Shown: piece by piece, positions 33,297-41,012 of the stretch
How the letters are laid out: each line of letters opens with the position of its first letter
Position numbering within the stretch: position 1 is the stretch's first letter
Source of the DNA: Mycolicibacterium aurum
GTDB lineage: Bacteria; Actinomycetota; Actinomycetes; Mycobacteriales; Mycobacteriaceae
Length of the DNA stretch: 64,000 nucleotides
Assembly: GCF_900637195.1 (NCBI RefSeq)
Contig: NZ_LR134356.1
Location: 5,022,001-5,086,000 of the forward strand
Reading direction: 5' to 3'
Made by a program: the position numbers and the translations under genes
The notes under the pieces: generated by a model
The model's database searches: none
What the model was told of the DNA's origin: nothing
The model's input: only the letters and a program-made list of their open reading frames with translations

Positions 33297-34508
33297 TTAC
33301 ACCCTCTCGATGATGGTCGCGACACCCATGCCGCCGCCGATGCACAGTGTGATCAACGCGCGTCGGGCGCCACGGCGCTCGAGCTCGTCGACCATGGTTC
33401 CGGTGATCATGGCGCCGGTGGCGCCGAGCGGGTGGCCGAACGCGATGGCGCCACCGTTGACGTTGAGTTTCTCGTCGGGGATGTTGAGGTCCTTCTGGAA
33501 CTTCAACACCACCGAGGCGAATGCCTCGTTCAGCTCGAACAGGTCGATGTCGTCGACCGTCAGACCGGCGCGATCGAGCACCTTCTTGGTGGCCGGCGTG
33601 GGACCGGTGAGCATGATGACGGGATCGGCGCCGCTGGTGGCGGTCGCGACGATCCGGGCGCGCGGGGTCAAGCCCTGCGAACTGCCTGCGCTCTCTGAAC
33701 CGATGAGCAGCAATCCGGCGCCGTCGACGATGCCGGAGCTGTTGCCGCCGGTGTGGACGTGGTTGATCTTCTCGACGAAGTGGTACTTCTGCAGCGCCAC
33801 GTCGTCGAAGCCACCCATTGCGCCGATACCGTCGAAGGCGGTCTTCAGCTTGCCGAGGCTCTCGACCGTCGACCCGGGCCGCATGTGCTCGTCGTGGTCG
33901 AGGACCACGAGACCGTTCTGGTCTTTGACCGGCACGACCGACTTGGCGAAGTAGCCGCCGGACCACGCCGCGGCCGCCCGCTCCTGGGAGCGCGCCGCGT
34001 AGGCGTCGACGTCCTCGCGGGAGAAGCCTTCGATCGTGGCGATCAAGTCGGCGCCGATGCCCTGCGGGACGAAGCCGATGCGGTAGTTGGTCTCGGGGTC
34101 GCTGGCCCAGGCGCCGCCGTCGGAGCCCATGGGCACGCGGCTCATCGACTCGACACCGCCGGCCAGCACCAGGTCATCCCAGCCGGAGCGCACCTTCTGG
34201 GCAGCCAGGTTGACGGCCTCCAGGCCCGAGGCGCAGAAGCGGTTGAGCTGGAAGCCGCCGGTGGTCTCGGGCAGACCGGCGACCAGACCGGCGGTGCGGG
34301 CGATGTCGCCGCCCTGATCACCGACCGGCGAGACGACGCCGAGGATGACGTCGCTGATCAGGTTCTCGTCCAGCTCGGGGTGCCGGGCCCGGATCTCGTC
34401 GATCAGGCCGACGACCAGGTTGACGGGCTTGATCTCGTTCAGTGAGCCGTTGCGCTGCTTACCGCGCGGAGTACGGATCGCCTCGTAGATGAAGGCTTCT
34501 TCGGACAT
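33297..34508 (-). CDS. fadA: acetyl-CoA C-acyltransferase (thiolase) FadA
   Basis: This 403-residue beta subunit of the beta-oxidation complex cleaves 3-ketoacyl-CoA. The nucleophile is C92 in NRFCASGLEAVNLAAQ; the other catalytic motifs are GGAIAFGHPLGATGA (His) and LCIGGGMG (Cys). Length and order (fadA then fadB) match Rv0859 and Rv0860. In M. tuberculosis the next gene upstream is dapC; here 29 kb lies between. Confidence 0.96.
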   Translation of the reverse strand: MSEEAFIYEAIRTPRGKQRNGSLNEIKPVNLVVGLIDEIRARHPELDENLISDVILGVVSPVGDQGGDIARTAGLVAGLPETTGGFQLNRFCASGLEAVNLAAQKVRSGWDDLVLAGGVESMSRVPMGSDGGAWASDPETNYRIGFVPQGIGADLIATIEGFSREDVDAYAARSQERAAAAWSGGYFAKSVVPVKDQNGLVVLDHDEHMRPGSTVESLGKLKTAFDGIGAMGGFDDVALQKYHFVEKINHVHTGGNSSGIVDGAGLLLIGSESAGSSQGLTPRARIVATATSGADPVIMLTGPTPATKKVLDRAGLTVDDIDLFELNEAFASVVLKFQKDLNIPDEKLNVNGGAIAFGHPLGATGAMITGTMVDELERRGARRALITLCIGGGMGVATIIERV

Positions 34509-34595
34509 GTGTTCTCCAGGTCCTGTTGAGTTCGGTTTTTCGCGGCCGCATGCCCGCGGGGAGGTTGAGTCCTCCGCACGCGATGGTAGCAGCCT

Positions 34596-34617
34596 CGCCC
34601 AACCGCTTGGTTGGGCG
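34596..34617. promoter_or_regulatory. putative TetR-type operator upstream of fadA
   Basis: Perfect nine-base arms, CGCCCAACC-n4-GGTTGGGCG, lie 88 bases before the fadA start codon. The size and symmetry fit an operator for a TetR-family fatty-acid regulator; which one cannot be told from the window. Confidence 0.5.
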
Positions 34618-34639
34618 GACCGTCAACAGCGCCAACAGC

Positions 34640-34681
34640 CGCGAACTCGCACGATAACCGTGGGAATCGTGCGAGTTTGCG
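34640..34681. repeat. intergenic palindrome P4
   Basis: Arms 34640-34655 and 34666-34681 pair at 15 of 16 positions with a ten-base loop. It lies between the fadA promoter and the end of a small gene on the same strand, so it can act as that gene's terminator. Confidence 0.6.
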
Positions 34682-34703
34682 TCTGCTCGCGGGAGAAGGT
34701 GGT

Positions 34704-34892
34704 CTAGCTGGAGGCACCCTCGGTGTCGTCGAAGAACGACCACTCGCCGTCGTGCTCGACCTCCATACGCCAGCCGAGTTCGGAGTTGTCGGCACGTTGA
34801 TCGACGAACCAGGCGTGCGCGTCTTCGGCGCTCTCGATGTCCTTGGTCTCGACGACGTCGCCCTTGGGGTTCGTAACGCGATAGGTAGCCAT
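34704..34892 (-). CDS. small conserved mycobacterial hypothetical protein
   Basis: This 62-residue soluble acidic protein opens MATYRVTNPKGDVVETKDIE and contains ESAEDAHAWFVDQRADNSEL and an aromatic tail (WRMEVEHDGEWSFFDD). The pattern suggests a small beta-sheet fold. No function is recognised. It sits between the flavin reductase gene and fadA on the same strand. Confidence 0.65.
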   Translation of the reverse strand: MATYRVTNPKGDVVETKDIESAEDAHAWFVDQRADNSELGWRMEVEHDGEWSFFDDTEGASS

Positions 34893-34937
34893 GATCCGAG
34901 GGTTCCCGCCGCCCGCCGGATCACACTGACCGAATTC

Positions 34938-36053
34938 TTACGCCGACTGGGGCTCCGGCACCGACGCCAGTTCCTCCAGCGTCGGGTAGTCGATGTAGCC
35001 GCCGGGCCCCGGCGCGTAGAAGGTGGTCTGGTCGGGCACGTTCAGGTCGGCACCGAGCGTCAGCCGCGTGATCAGGTCCGGATTCGCGAGGAATCCGCGG
35101 CCCACGGCGGCGGCCCCGATCACACCCCACTCGGCCAAGTTCTCCAGCAACTCGAAATCGGTGTCGATCGTGCGCGGAGTGTTGAGCACCAGCGTGCCCT
35201 CCCACACCGTGCGTATTGCGGCAAAGGCAGGCTCCGACGGCGCGATCACCACGTGCAGGTACGCGATGTCCAGCGGCGAGATCCGGCACAGCAGCGACTC
35301 GTAAGCGCTGATCTGATCGACCTCGTGCATATCGCCGGCACTGTTTCCGGGCGAGATCCGCAGCCCGACACGCTCCGGCCCGATCTCCGCGGCCACCGCC
35401 TCGACCACTTCTGCGGCCAGCCGGGCCCGGTTCTGCGGCGACCCGCCGTAGGAGTCGGTGCGCACGTTGACGACATCGGACAGGAACTCGTGCAGCAGAT
35501 AGCCGTTGGCAGAATGGATTTCGACACCGTCCATGCCGGCGTCCACGGCGCGCCGGGCGGCGCTGCGGAACTGCCCGACGATCGACGCGATCTCGTCGAC
35601 GGTCAAGGTCCGCGGCACGGGTAGCGGCTGCTTTCCGGTGGGGGTGTGCGTCTCAAGGTCTGCGGCGATCGCCGACGGGCCGACGGCCTCGAACCCGCTG
35701 ATGTCGGGATGCGCCATCCGGCCGACGTGCCAGAGCTGAACGAACATCTTGCCGCCGGCGGCGTGCACCGCCGAAGCGATCTCGGCCCACTGCTCCTGGT
35801 GGCGGTCGGTGTAGATACCTGGCGTGTTCATGTAGGCACCGTTGGCCTGCTCACACACGGCCGTGGCCTCGGAGATGATGAGGCCCGCCGTCGCCCGCTG
35901 GGAGTAGTACTGCGCCGCCAGCGCTGACGGGGTGCCGTCGGCATCGGCACGACTCCTGGTCAACGGTGCCATGAAGATTCGGTTGGCCAGTGCGGCGCCC
36001 CCGAGAGTCGTGGGTTTCAGCAGCGTGCTGTCGGCGGCGAGTGTGTAGGTCAC
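34938..36053 (-). CDS. Old Yellow Enzyme-family alkene reductase
   Basis: This 371-residue FMN-dependent TIM-barrel enzyme reduces activated C=C bonds with NAD(P)H. Motifs: NRIFMAPLTRSRA, FVQLWHVGRMAHPDI, the substrate-binding His and Asn in VEIHSANGYLLHEFLSD, NVRTDSYGGSPQNRARL, and the phosphate-binding AAAVGRGFLANPDL. It resembles the NemA/OYE subgroup. The start is GTG 36053. It ends 45 bases before the small hypothetical gene. Substrate unknown. Confidence 0.9.
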   Translation of the reverse strand: MTYTLAADSTLLKPTTLGGAALANRIFMAPLTRSRADADGTPSALAAQYYSQRATAGLIISEATAVCEQANGAYMNTPGIYTDRHQEQWAEIASAVHAAGGKMFVQLWHVGRMAHPDISGFEAVGPSAIAADLETHTPTGKQPLPVPRTLTVDEIASIVGQFRSAARRAVDAGMDGVEIHSANGYLLHEFLSDVVNVRTDSYGGSPQNRARLAAEVVEAVAAEIGPERVGLRISPGNSAGDMHEVDQISAYESLLCRISPLDIAYLHVVIAPSEPAFAAIRTVWEGTLVLNTPRTIDTDFELLENLAEWGVIGAAAVGRGFLANPDLITRLTLGADLNVPDQTTFYAPGPGGYIDYPTLEELASVPEPQSA

Positions 36054-36105
36054 GCAGCAATAAGCGCGCGGTTGCGGTTATTCATTCCCCGCAGCCCACC
36101 CAGCG

Positions 36106-37344
36106 TCAGATCAAGATCGTCAGAGGATTCTCGACGCGGCGGACAAAGGCCGCCATCCACTGGGCAGCCACCGCACCGTCGATCACCCGGTGATCCGCCG
36201 ACAAGGTGACAGTCATGACGGTTGCCATGGCGAGCTCTCCGTCGGTGACGACCGGTCGTTGGCTGGCGCCGCCCACCGCAAGGATCCCTGAATGCGGCGG
36301 ATTGAGGATGGCCGAGAATTCCGCCACGCCATACATCCCGAGGTTCGACACCGAGAAACTGCCGCCTTCGAGTTCCTGTTGTTTGATTTTCCCGGCCCGG
36401 GCGCGAGCCGCGAGGTCACCAATCTGCGCGGAGATCGCCGACAGCGGAAGACGTTCCACACTGCGGACCACCGGCGTGAGCAGACCGCCGTCCACCGCGA
36501 CGGCCACCGCGATGTCGACGCCGGCGAACCTGCGGATCGAGTCGCCGTTCCACACAGAGTTCGCCTCAGGAACTTCCACCAGAGCCCCGGCGACGGCCTT
36601 GAGCACGAAGTCGTTCACCGACACCTTGACGGTGCCTGTGTCGTTGACGGAGCGACGCAGTTCGAGCAGCGCGTCGACGCGGCAGTCCGCCTTCACGTAG
36701 AAGTGCGGCACCGTGGTCTTGCTCTCGGTGAGCCGACGCGCGATCGCCTTGCGCATCCCGGTCAGCGGAATGTCGGTGTGGGCCGTTGTCTCTATCGGCT
36801 TTTCCGGCACTCGAGGCGCGGGCTCAGCCGCTGGGGCGGGCAGTCGGTCCAGATCGCGCCGCACGATACGGCCGCCGGGTCCTGTTCCCATCACCGCGTC
36901 GAGGTCGATCCCCCTCTCCTTGGCCAACTTCCGCACCAGAGGAGTGGCAAAGAGACGGCGACCGTTCGTCGCGGCCGGAGCTTCGCTCGGCGCTCCCCTC
37001 GGCACGGCCGGCAGAGTTTTGGGCGTCTCTTCTAAGACGGGTGCCCCTGATTCCGGGTCACGCGGCGAGTCGGTCGGTGGCGGATCGGCCTCGGCGTCCG
37101 TCTCTCCCGGCGCGAGGACCAGGGCGATCGGTTCGCCGACGGCGATCGTCGCTCCCGGCTCGGCCAACAGCCGCGACATGATGCCGCCCACCTCGGCCGC
37201 ATACTCGACAACGGCCTTCTCCGTCTCGATTTCGGCGATGGGATCCCCGATCGAGATCTCCTGGCCCACCGACACCAGCCAGGTCTGGATGATCGCCTCG
37301 CCGGCATTGGCCAGCACTTCGGGCATCCGCACCACTGTGGCCAT
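36106..37344 (-). CDS. 2-oxoacid dehydrogenase E2 (dihydrolipoamide acyltransferase)
   Basis: This 412-residue E2 core protein comprises a lipoyl domain with K43 in EIETEKAVVEY (1-80), a Pro/Glu linker (80-125), an E1/E3-binding domain (about 130-165, VRKLAKERGIDLDAVMGTGP) and the catalytic domain (about 195-412) with the HxxxD site in LSADHRVIDGAVAAQW. The reaction transfers an acyl group from lipoamide to CoA. The start overlaps the E1 stop by one base (TGATG), so E1 and E2 are made together. The acyl group (acetoin-, pyruvate- or branched-chain-type) cannot be settled from sequence. Confidence 0.92.
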   Translation of the reverse strand: MATVVRMPEVLANAGEAIIQTWLVSVGQEISIGDPIAEIETEKAVVEYAAEVGGIMSRLLAEPGATIAVGEPIALVLAPGETDAEADPPPTDSPRDPESGAPVLEETPKTLPAVPRGAPSEAPAATNGRRLFATPLVRKLAKERGIDLDAVMGTGPGGRIVRRDLDRLPAPAAEPAPRVPEKPIETTAHTDIPLTGMRKAIARRLTESKTTVPHFYVKADCRVDALLELRRSVNDTGTVKVSVNDFVLKAVAGALVEVPEANSVWNGDSIRRFAGVDIAVAVAVDGGLLTPVVRSVERLPLSAISAQIGDLAARARAGKIKQQELEGGSFSVSNLGMYGVAEFSAILNPPHSGILAVGGASQRPVVTDGELAMATVMTVTLSADHRVIDGAVAAQWMAAFVRRVENPLTILI

Positions 37345-39530
37345 CAGCTCTGCCCCATGCCGATACGAATCTTCTCCAGCCCAGCGACCACTTCTTCGGT
37401 GCGCGCGATGGCGGCACGCTCGAGGACTCGCGAAATGCTCGGCGACGCCTCCTCCCCCGACACCCGCTCGACAGGCTGGTCGAGCCAGTCGAACAGCCGC
37501 CGTTGGATCTCGTCGGCCAGCCATCCGCCGTAGGAACTGCCGCGTGCGCCCTGCTCGACGATGAGGACGGCGTTGGTCTTCTTCACGCTGGCCTCGATGG
37601 TCGCCCAGTCGATGGAGGCTCGGTCCAGCCATCGGAGATCGATCAACTCGGCGTCCATGCCGGTCTGCTCGATCGCCTCGGCGCAATGGGCCACCATCGA
37701 CAGGTAGCTGATCACCGTGACGTCGTCGCCGGTCCGCCGGATCGCAGCCTGGCCCGGCGGAATGATGTAGTCGAGGTCGCCGTCGGGCACACGGTCGGCG
37801 ATCCCGTAGAGGTCGACGTGCTCGATGACGAGAACCGGGTCTTCAAGTGCGAGAGCGGCATTCATCAGACCCACGTAGTCCGCGGCCGTTGACGGCGCAA
37901 CGATTCGCCAACCCGGGCTGGTCGCGAAGATCCCGGCCGGGTCCATCAGGTGCTGCGAGCCGTAGCCGGATCCCATCGCCACCTTGGTTCGTAGTACGAA
38001 GGGCACCGCGTTCTCACCGCCGAACATGTGTCGTGCCTTGCCGATCTGGTTGAACACCTGGTCGGCGGCCACCCACATGAAGTCGGGGTACATGAACTCC
38101 ACGACGGGCCGGAACCGCCCGTCGAGGGCGAGACCGCCACCCAGACCGGTGAAGGCGTTCTCACTGATGGGAGTGCCGATCAACCGGTCCTCGCCGTACT
38201 TGGCCAGTCCTTTGGTGGCCCCGTTGGTGCCGCCATTGAGCCGGTGGACGTCTTCGCCGAAAATGACGATGCGCTCGTCGGTCGCCATCCGGCGGTCCAT
38301 CACACCGGCCACCGCTTCCACGAATTTCATTTCCCGCCAAGCCCCTTGGAACGTCGTCGGCTCCAAGACGGGCAGCTTTCCGAGCTCGCCGGCATCACCG
38401 CGGACACCCACGTTGACGAAGCCGGGATCCGGCCAGAGGTCCGGGCGGATCCGGCGCTTGCCCGGTTTGTCGGGATCGGGCTCCAAGAGTTCGGATACCG
38501 CCGCCGACATCGCGGCTTGCGCCTGCTTCTGCAGAGCGGTCACCCCGTCCTCGTCGATCAGCCCCAGCGCGGCCATCTCGTTCGCCACCTTGTCGAGCGG
38601 ATCGCGGGCGCGCCACTGTGCCTCCTCGGCCTTATCCCGGTAGCCGAAAGCGCTTCCCGGATAGGGACCGTTCTGGTGGAAGAACCGGTACACCTCGGCC
38701 TCGATTACGGCAGGACCGCCACCGCTGCGCATCTGTTCGGCCGCCTGCTCGGTGGCCAGGAACACCGCGAGCGGATCCATCCCGTCCACGCGCCAGCCCG
38801 GAATACCAAACCCCTGCCCACGCACTGAAAGTCGGGCGTCCGCGGTGATCTCGTCGACTCGGGTCGACACCGCGTACAGATTGTTCTCGATGAAGAAGCA
38901 GAAAGGCAGCTTCCAGGCAGCCGCCAGATTCATCGTCTCCAGCACGGAGCCGATCTGACTGGATCCGTCTCCGAAGTAGCTGATGGTCAGGTCGTCTGTG
39001 CCGCTGTGCTTTTGCGCCCACGCGTTACCCGCGCCCATCGGCACTCCGCCTCCGACGATCGCATTGGTGCCCAAGGCTCCCGCTTCGAACCACTGCAAGT
39101 GCATCGACCCGCCTCGGCCGCGGCAGAAACCCTGCGCCAGCCCCAGGATCTCGGCGAGCGTCTGCTGCAACACCCGCTGAATCTTGGGAGTGATCGGGGC
39201 GACCGGGTCCAGGACACCCCCGGCCACGTGGGTCAGTGCCTTGGCCAGGAACTGGTGGTGCCCACGGTGCGAGCCGTTGACGGCGTCGGTGGAGCGCAGG
39301 CCGACGATGGATCCAACCGCGCCACCCTCCTGCCCGATGCTGGAGTGGGCCGGACCGTGCACAAGGCCTTCCCCGGCGAGGTCCAGCACCGTCTCCTCGA
39401 ACGCACGGATCAGGTGCAACTCGGCGAGCATCGTGCCGAGAAGGGCCGGGTCAGCGGCATTCCAGTCGTCATCGGTGGTCGACAGCTGCACCCATGCTGA
39501 GCCCGTTTCCAGGCGGCGTTCCAGTGGCAT
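37344..39530 (-). CDS. 2-oxoacid dehydrogenase E1, alpha-beta fusion
   Basis: This 728-residue thiamine-diphosphate enzyme has alpha and beta subunits joined in one chain. Alpha part (about 20-365): thiamine motif from ISYFGDGSSQIG to FFIENN, and phosphorylation-loop-like GQGFGIPGWRVDG. Beta part (about 400-720): VIFGEDVHRLNGGTNGATKG, GTPISENAFTGLGGGLAL, YPDFMWVAADQVFNQIGKAR. It decarboxylates a 2-oxoacid and charges E2 lipoate. Start at 39530 (GGAG nine bases upstream); 39539 is an alternative. No E3 gene is adjacent. The promoter faces the VOC gene across paired GntR-type sites. Confidence 0.9.
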   Translation of the reverse strand: MPLERRLETGSAWVQLSTTDDDWNAADPALLGTMLAELHLIRAFEETVLDLAGEGLVHGPAHSSIGQEGGAVGSIVGLRSTDAVNGSHRGHHQFLAKALTHVAGGVLDPVAPITPKIQRVLQQTLAEILGLAQGFCRGRGGSMHLQWFEAGALGTNAIVGGGVPMGAGNAWAQKHSGTDDLTISYFGDGSSQIGSVLETMNLAAAWKLPFCFFIENNLYAVSTRVDEITADARLSVRGQGFGIPGWRVDGMDPLAVFLATEQAAEQMRSGGGPAVIEAEVYRFFHQNGPYPGSAFGYRDKAEEAQWRARDPLDKVANEMAALGLIDEDGVTALQKQAQAAMSAAVSELLEPDPDKPGKRRIRPDLWPDPGFVNVGVRGDAGELGKLPVLEPTTFQGAWREMKFVEAVAGVMDRRMATDERIVIFGEDVHRLNGGTNGATKGLAKYGEDRLIGTPISENAFTGLGGGLALDGRFRPVVEFMYPDFMWVAADQVFNQIGKARHMFGGENAVPFVLRTKVAMGSGYGSQHLMDPAGIFATSPGWRIVAPSTAADYVGLMNAALALEDPVLVIEHVDLYGIADRVPDGDLDYIIPPGQAAIRRTGDDVTVISYLSMVAHCAEAIEQTGMDAELIDLRWLDRASIDWATIEASVKKTNAVLIVEQGARGSSYGGWLADEIQRRLFDWLDQPVERVSGEEASPSISRVLERAAIARTEEVVAGLEKIRIGMGQS

Positions 39531-39596
39531 GTCCCTCATCTCCGTCGATCGTGGCGCCGGACGGCACCGATCAGGCAGTGGAGCGAACATACCGCT

Positions 39597-39606
39597 ATTG
39601 GATCCA
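39597..39606. promoter_or_regulatory. GntR-regulon operator O1
   Basis: ATTGGATCCA, nine of ten matches to the palindrome TTGGATCCAA when read from 39598. It lies in the divergent region between E1/E2 and the VOC gene, 67 bases from the E1 start. Confidence 0.65.
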
Positions 39607-39660
39607 CTTTGGCCATAAGTTAGCCCAATTGCTCGGTGAAAGCCGCTAGGATGGCCGCAA

Positions 39661-39670
39661 TTGGATCCAG
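39661..39670. promoter_or_regulatory. GntR-regulon operator O2
   Basis: TTGGATCCAG, one mismatch from TTGGATCCAA, begins 63 bases from the first site and ends 22 bases before the VOC start codon. TAGGAT at about 39648 is a possible -10 element whose start point would fall inside this site. Confidence 0.65.
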
Positions 39671-39692
39671 TAGTGGAATTGAGGGTATCGAC

Positions 39693-40217
39693 ATGGCACT
39701 ACCCGGCTTGGTCGGCACAGACCACATCGGCTTCACCGTGCCGGATTTGGCGCAGGCGCACGATTTCTTCGTCCGGGTGCTCGGTTGTACGCACGTCTAC
39801 ACCCTGGGCCCCTACGCGCACGACGACGATTGGATGCAGGTGCACCTCAACGTCCATCCGCGCACGGTCATGCGCGAGCTGCGGTTCTACCGGTGCGGTA
39901 CGGGCGCCAATTTCGAGGTATTCCAGTATGAACCGGCGGACGGCCAGGCCCCGGCTCCGCGCAACAGCGATATCGGCGGGCATCACCTGGCGTTCTACGT
40001 GGACGACATGGACGCCGCAGTCGACTATCTGCGCAGGGAGGGCATCCGCATACTCGGAGAGCCGACGGCGAGCCGAAACGCGAGCGAGGGTCAGCGGTGG
40101 GTGTACTTTCTGAGCCCGTGGGGCATGCAGTTCGAGCTGGTCAGTTTTCCCGGCGGCAAGGCATACGAAGCCGACGCCGAGGTCCTTCTGTGGAATCCGA
40201 ACCGGCCCGCGGATTGA
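39693..40217 (+). CDS. VOC-family protein (glyoxalase or ring-cleavage-dioxygenase-like)
   Basis: This 174-residue, two-module VOC protein has a plausible metal site: H in GTDHIGFTVPD, E in GANFEVFQYEP, H in IGGHHLAFYVDDMD and E in GMQFELVSFPGG. This matches the His/Glu/His/Glu set of glyoxalases and related lyases. GAGGG lies before the ATG. It is followed after seven bases by the GntR regulator and is divergent from the E1/E2 genes, so it probably handles an aldehyde or keto intermediate of the same pathway (inference). Confidence 0.85.
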   Translation: MALPGLVGTDHIGFTVPDLAQAHDFFVRVLGCTHVYTLGPYAHDDDWMQVHLNVHPRTVMRELRFYRCGTGANFEVFQYEPADGQAPAPRNSDIGGHHLAFYVDDMDAAVDYLRREGIRILGEPTASRNASEGQRWVYFLSPWGMQFELVSFPGGKAYEADAEVLLWNPNRPAD

Positions 40218-40224
40218 CGGCGCG

Positions 40225-40884
40225 ATGACGCACCCTCCGGTCCGCGACGGGGTCACCGGCGCTCGTGTCGCCGACGAGTTGCGTCGCGCCATCTTGCACG
40301 GGGCATATCCGCCGGGGACCCGGTTGCGACAGGAGGAGCTGGCGGCCCAGTACGGAGCCAGCCGGGTGCCGGTGCGAGAAGCCTTGCGCATCCTGGAATC
40401 CGACGGCCTGGTCACCACGGTGGCCAACGCCGGGGCCTGGATCGCGCGGCTGAGCCTCGACGAGTGCATCGAGCTCTACCAGGTGCGGGAGCGAATCGAA
40501 CCCCTGCTGCTGCGCTACAGCCTGCCGCAACTCGACCACACGCAGGTCGACCGGCTGGCTGAGCTGTCCGAACAGATGCGCCGCATCGACGACGTCGAGA
40601 AATTCCTCGAGCTGGACCGGGAGTTTCACCTCGGCAGCTATGCCGGGGCAGGGACGACATTTCTCGGACCTACGGTCGAGCGGTTGTGGAACACCACCCA
40701 GCACTACCGGCGGGCGTTCACCCGGTTGCTCGACGCGGAGAGTCACCGGATTCTTCACGATGAGCACCACATGCTGGTCGCGGCCATCCGGGAGCGCGAC
40801 TCCAGCGAAGCCGAACGGGTGCTACTCGGGCACATCCGACGCACCCGCCGTCAGCTCGCACGCCATCCGGAAGTCTTCGAGTAA
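40225..40884 (+). CDS. GntR-family (FCD subgroup) transcriptional regulator
   Basis: This 219-residue regulator has an N-terminal winged helix (about 8-75: GARVADELRRAILHGAYPPG, then LAAQYGASRVPVREALRILE) and a C-terminal all-helical FCD ligand domain (about 85-215) with metal-ligand residues in LDREFHLGSY and late histidines (LVAAIRERDSSEAERVLLGH). Regulators of this type usually repress catabolic genes and release DNA when bound to an organic acid. Four near-identical sites around it suggest autoregulation and control of both flanking units. Confidence 0.92.
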   Translation: MTHPPVRDGVTGARVADELRRAILHGAYPPGTRLRQEELAAQYGASRVPVREALRILESDGLVTTVANAGAWIARLSLDECIELYQVRERIEPLLLRYSLPQLDHTQVDRLAELSEQMRRIDDVEKFLELDREFHLGSYAGAGTTFLGPTVERLWNTTQHYRRAFTRLLDAESHRILHDEHHMLVAAIRERDSSEAERVLLGHIRRTRRQLARHPEVFE

Positions 40885-40901
40885 GTTCGACGATTCCTTG
40901 A

Positions 40902-40911
40902 TTGCATCCAA
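40902..40911. promoter_or_regulatory. GntR-regulon operator O3
   Basis: TTGCATCCAA, one mismatch from TTGGATCCAA, just after the regulator gene and ahead of the dehydrogenase gene. Confidence 0.6.
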
Positions 40912-40963
40912 TTCGAGCGTTAAGCTGGCGTTTGTCTATCGCCACAGCGCTAATGCGGGCAAT

Positions 40964-40973
40964 TAGGATCCAA
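40964..40973. promoter_or_regulatory. GntR-regulon operator O4
   Basis: TAGGATCCAA, one mismatch from the palindrome, begins 62 bases after the preceding site and 49 bases before the dehydrogenase start codon. It overlaps TAGGAT, a possible -10 element. Confidence 0.6.
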
Positions 40974-41012
40974 TCCGCTAGCCAGGCATCCATCGACGCA
41001 GGGACCGCAGCC

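Noticed and set aside
33292..33966. Long open minus-strand frame continuous with the 5' end of fadB
   Set aside because: It is antisense-frame readthrough inside fadA; the residues are Arg-rich and unrelated to any domain, and fadB homologues start at 33291.
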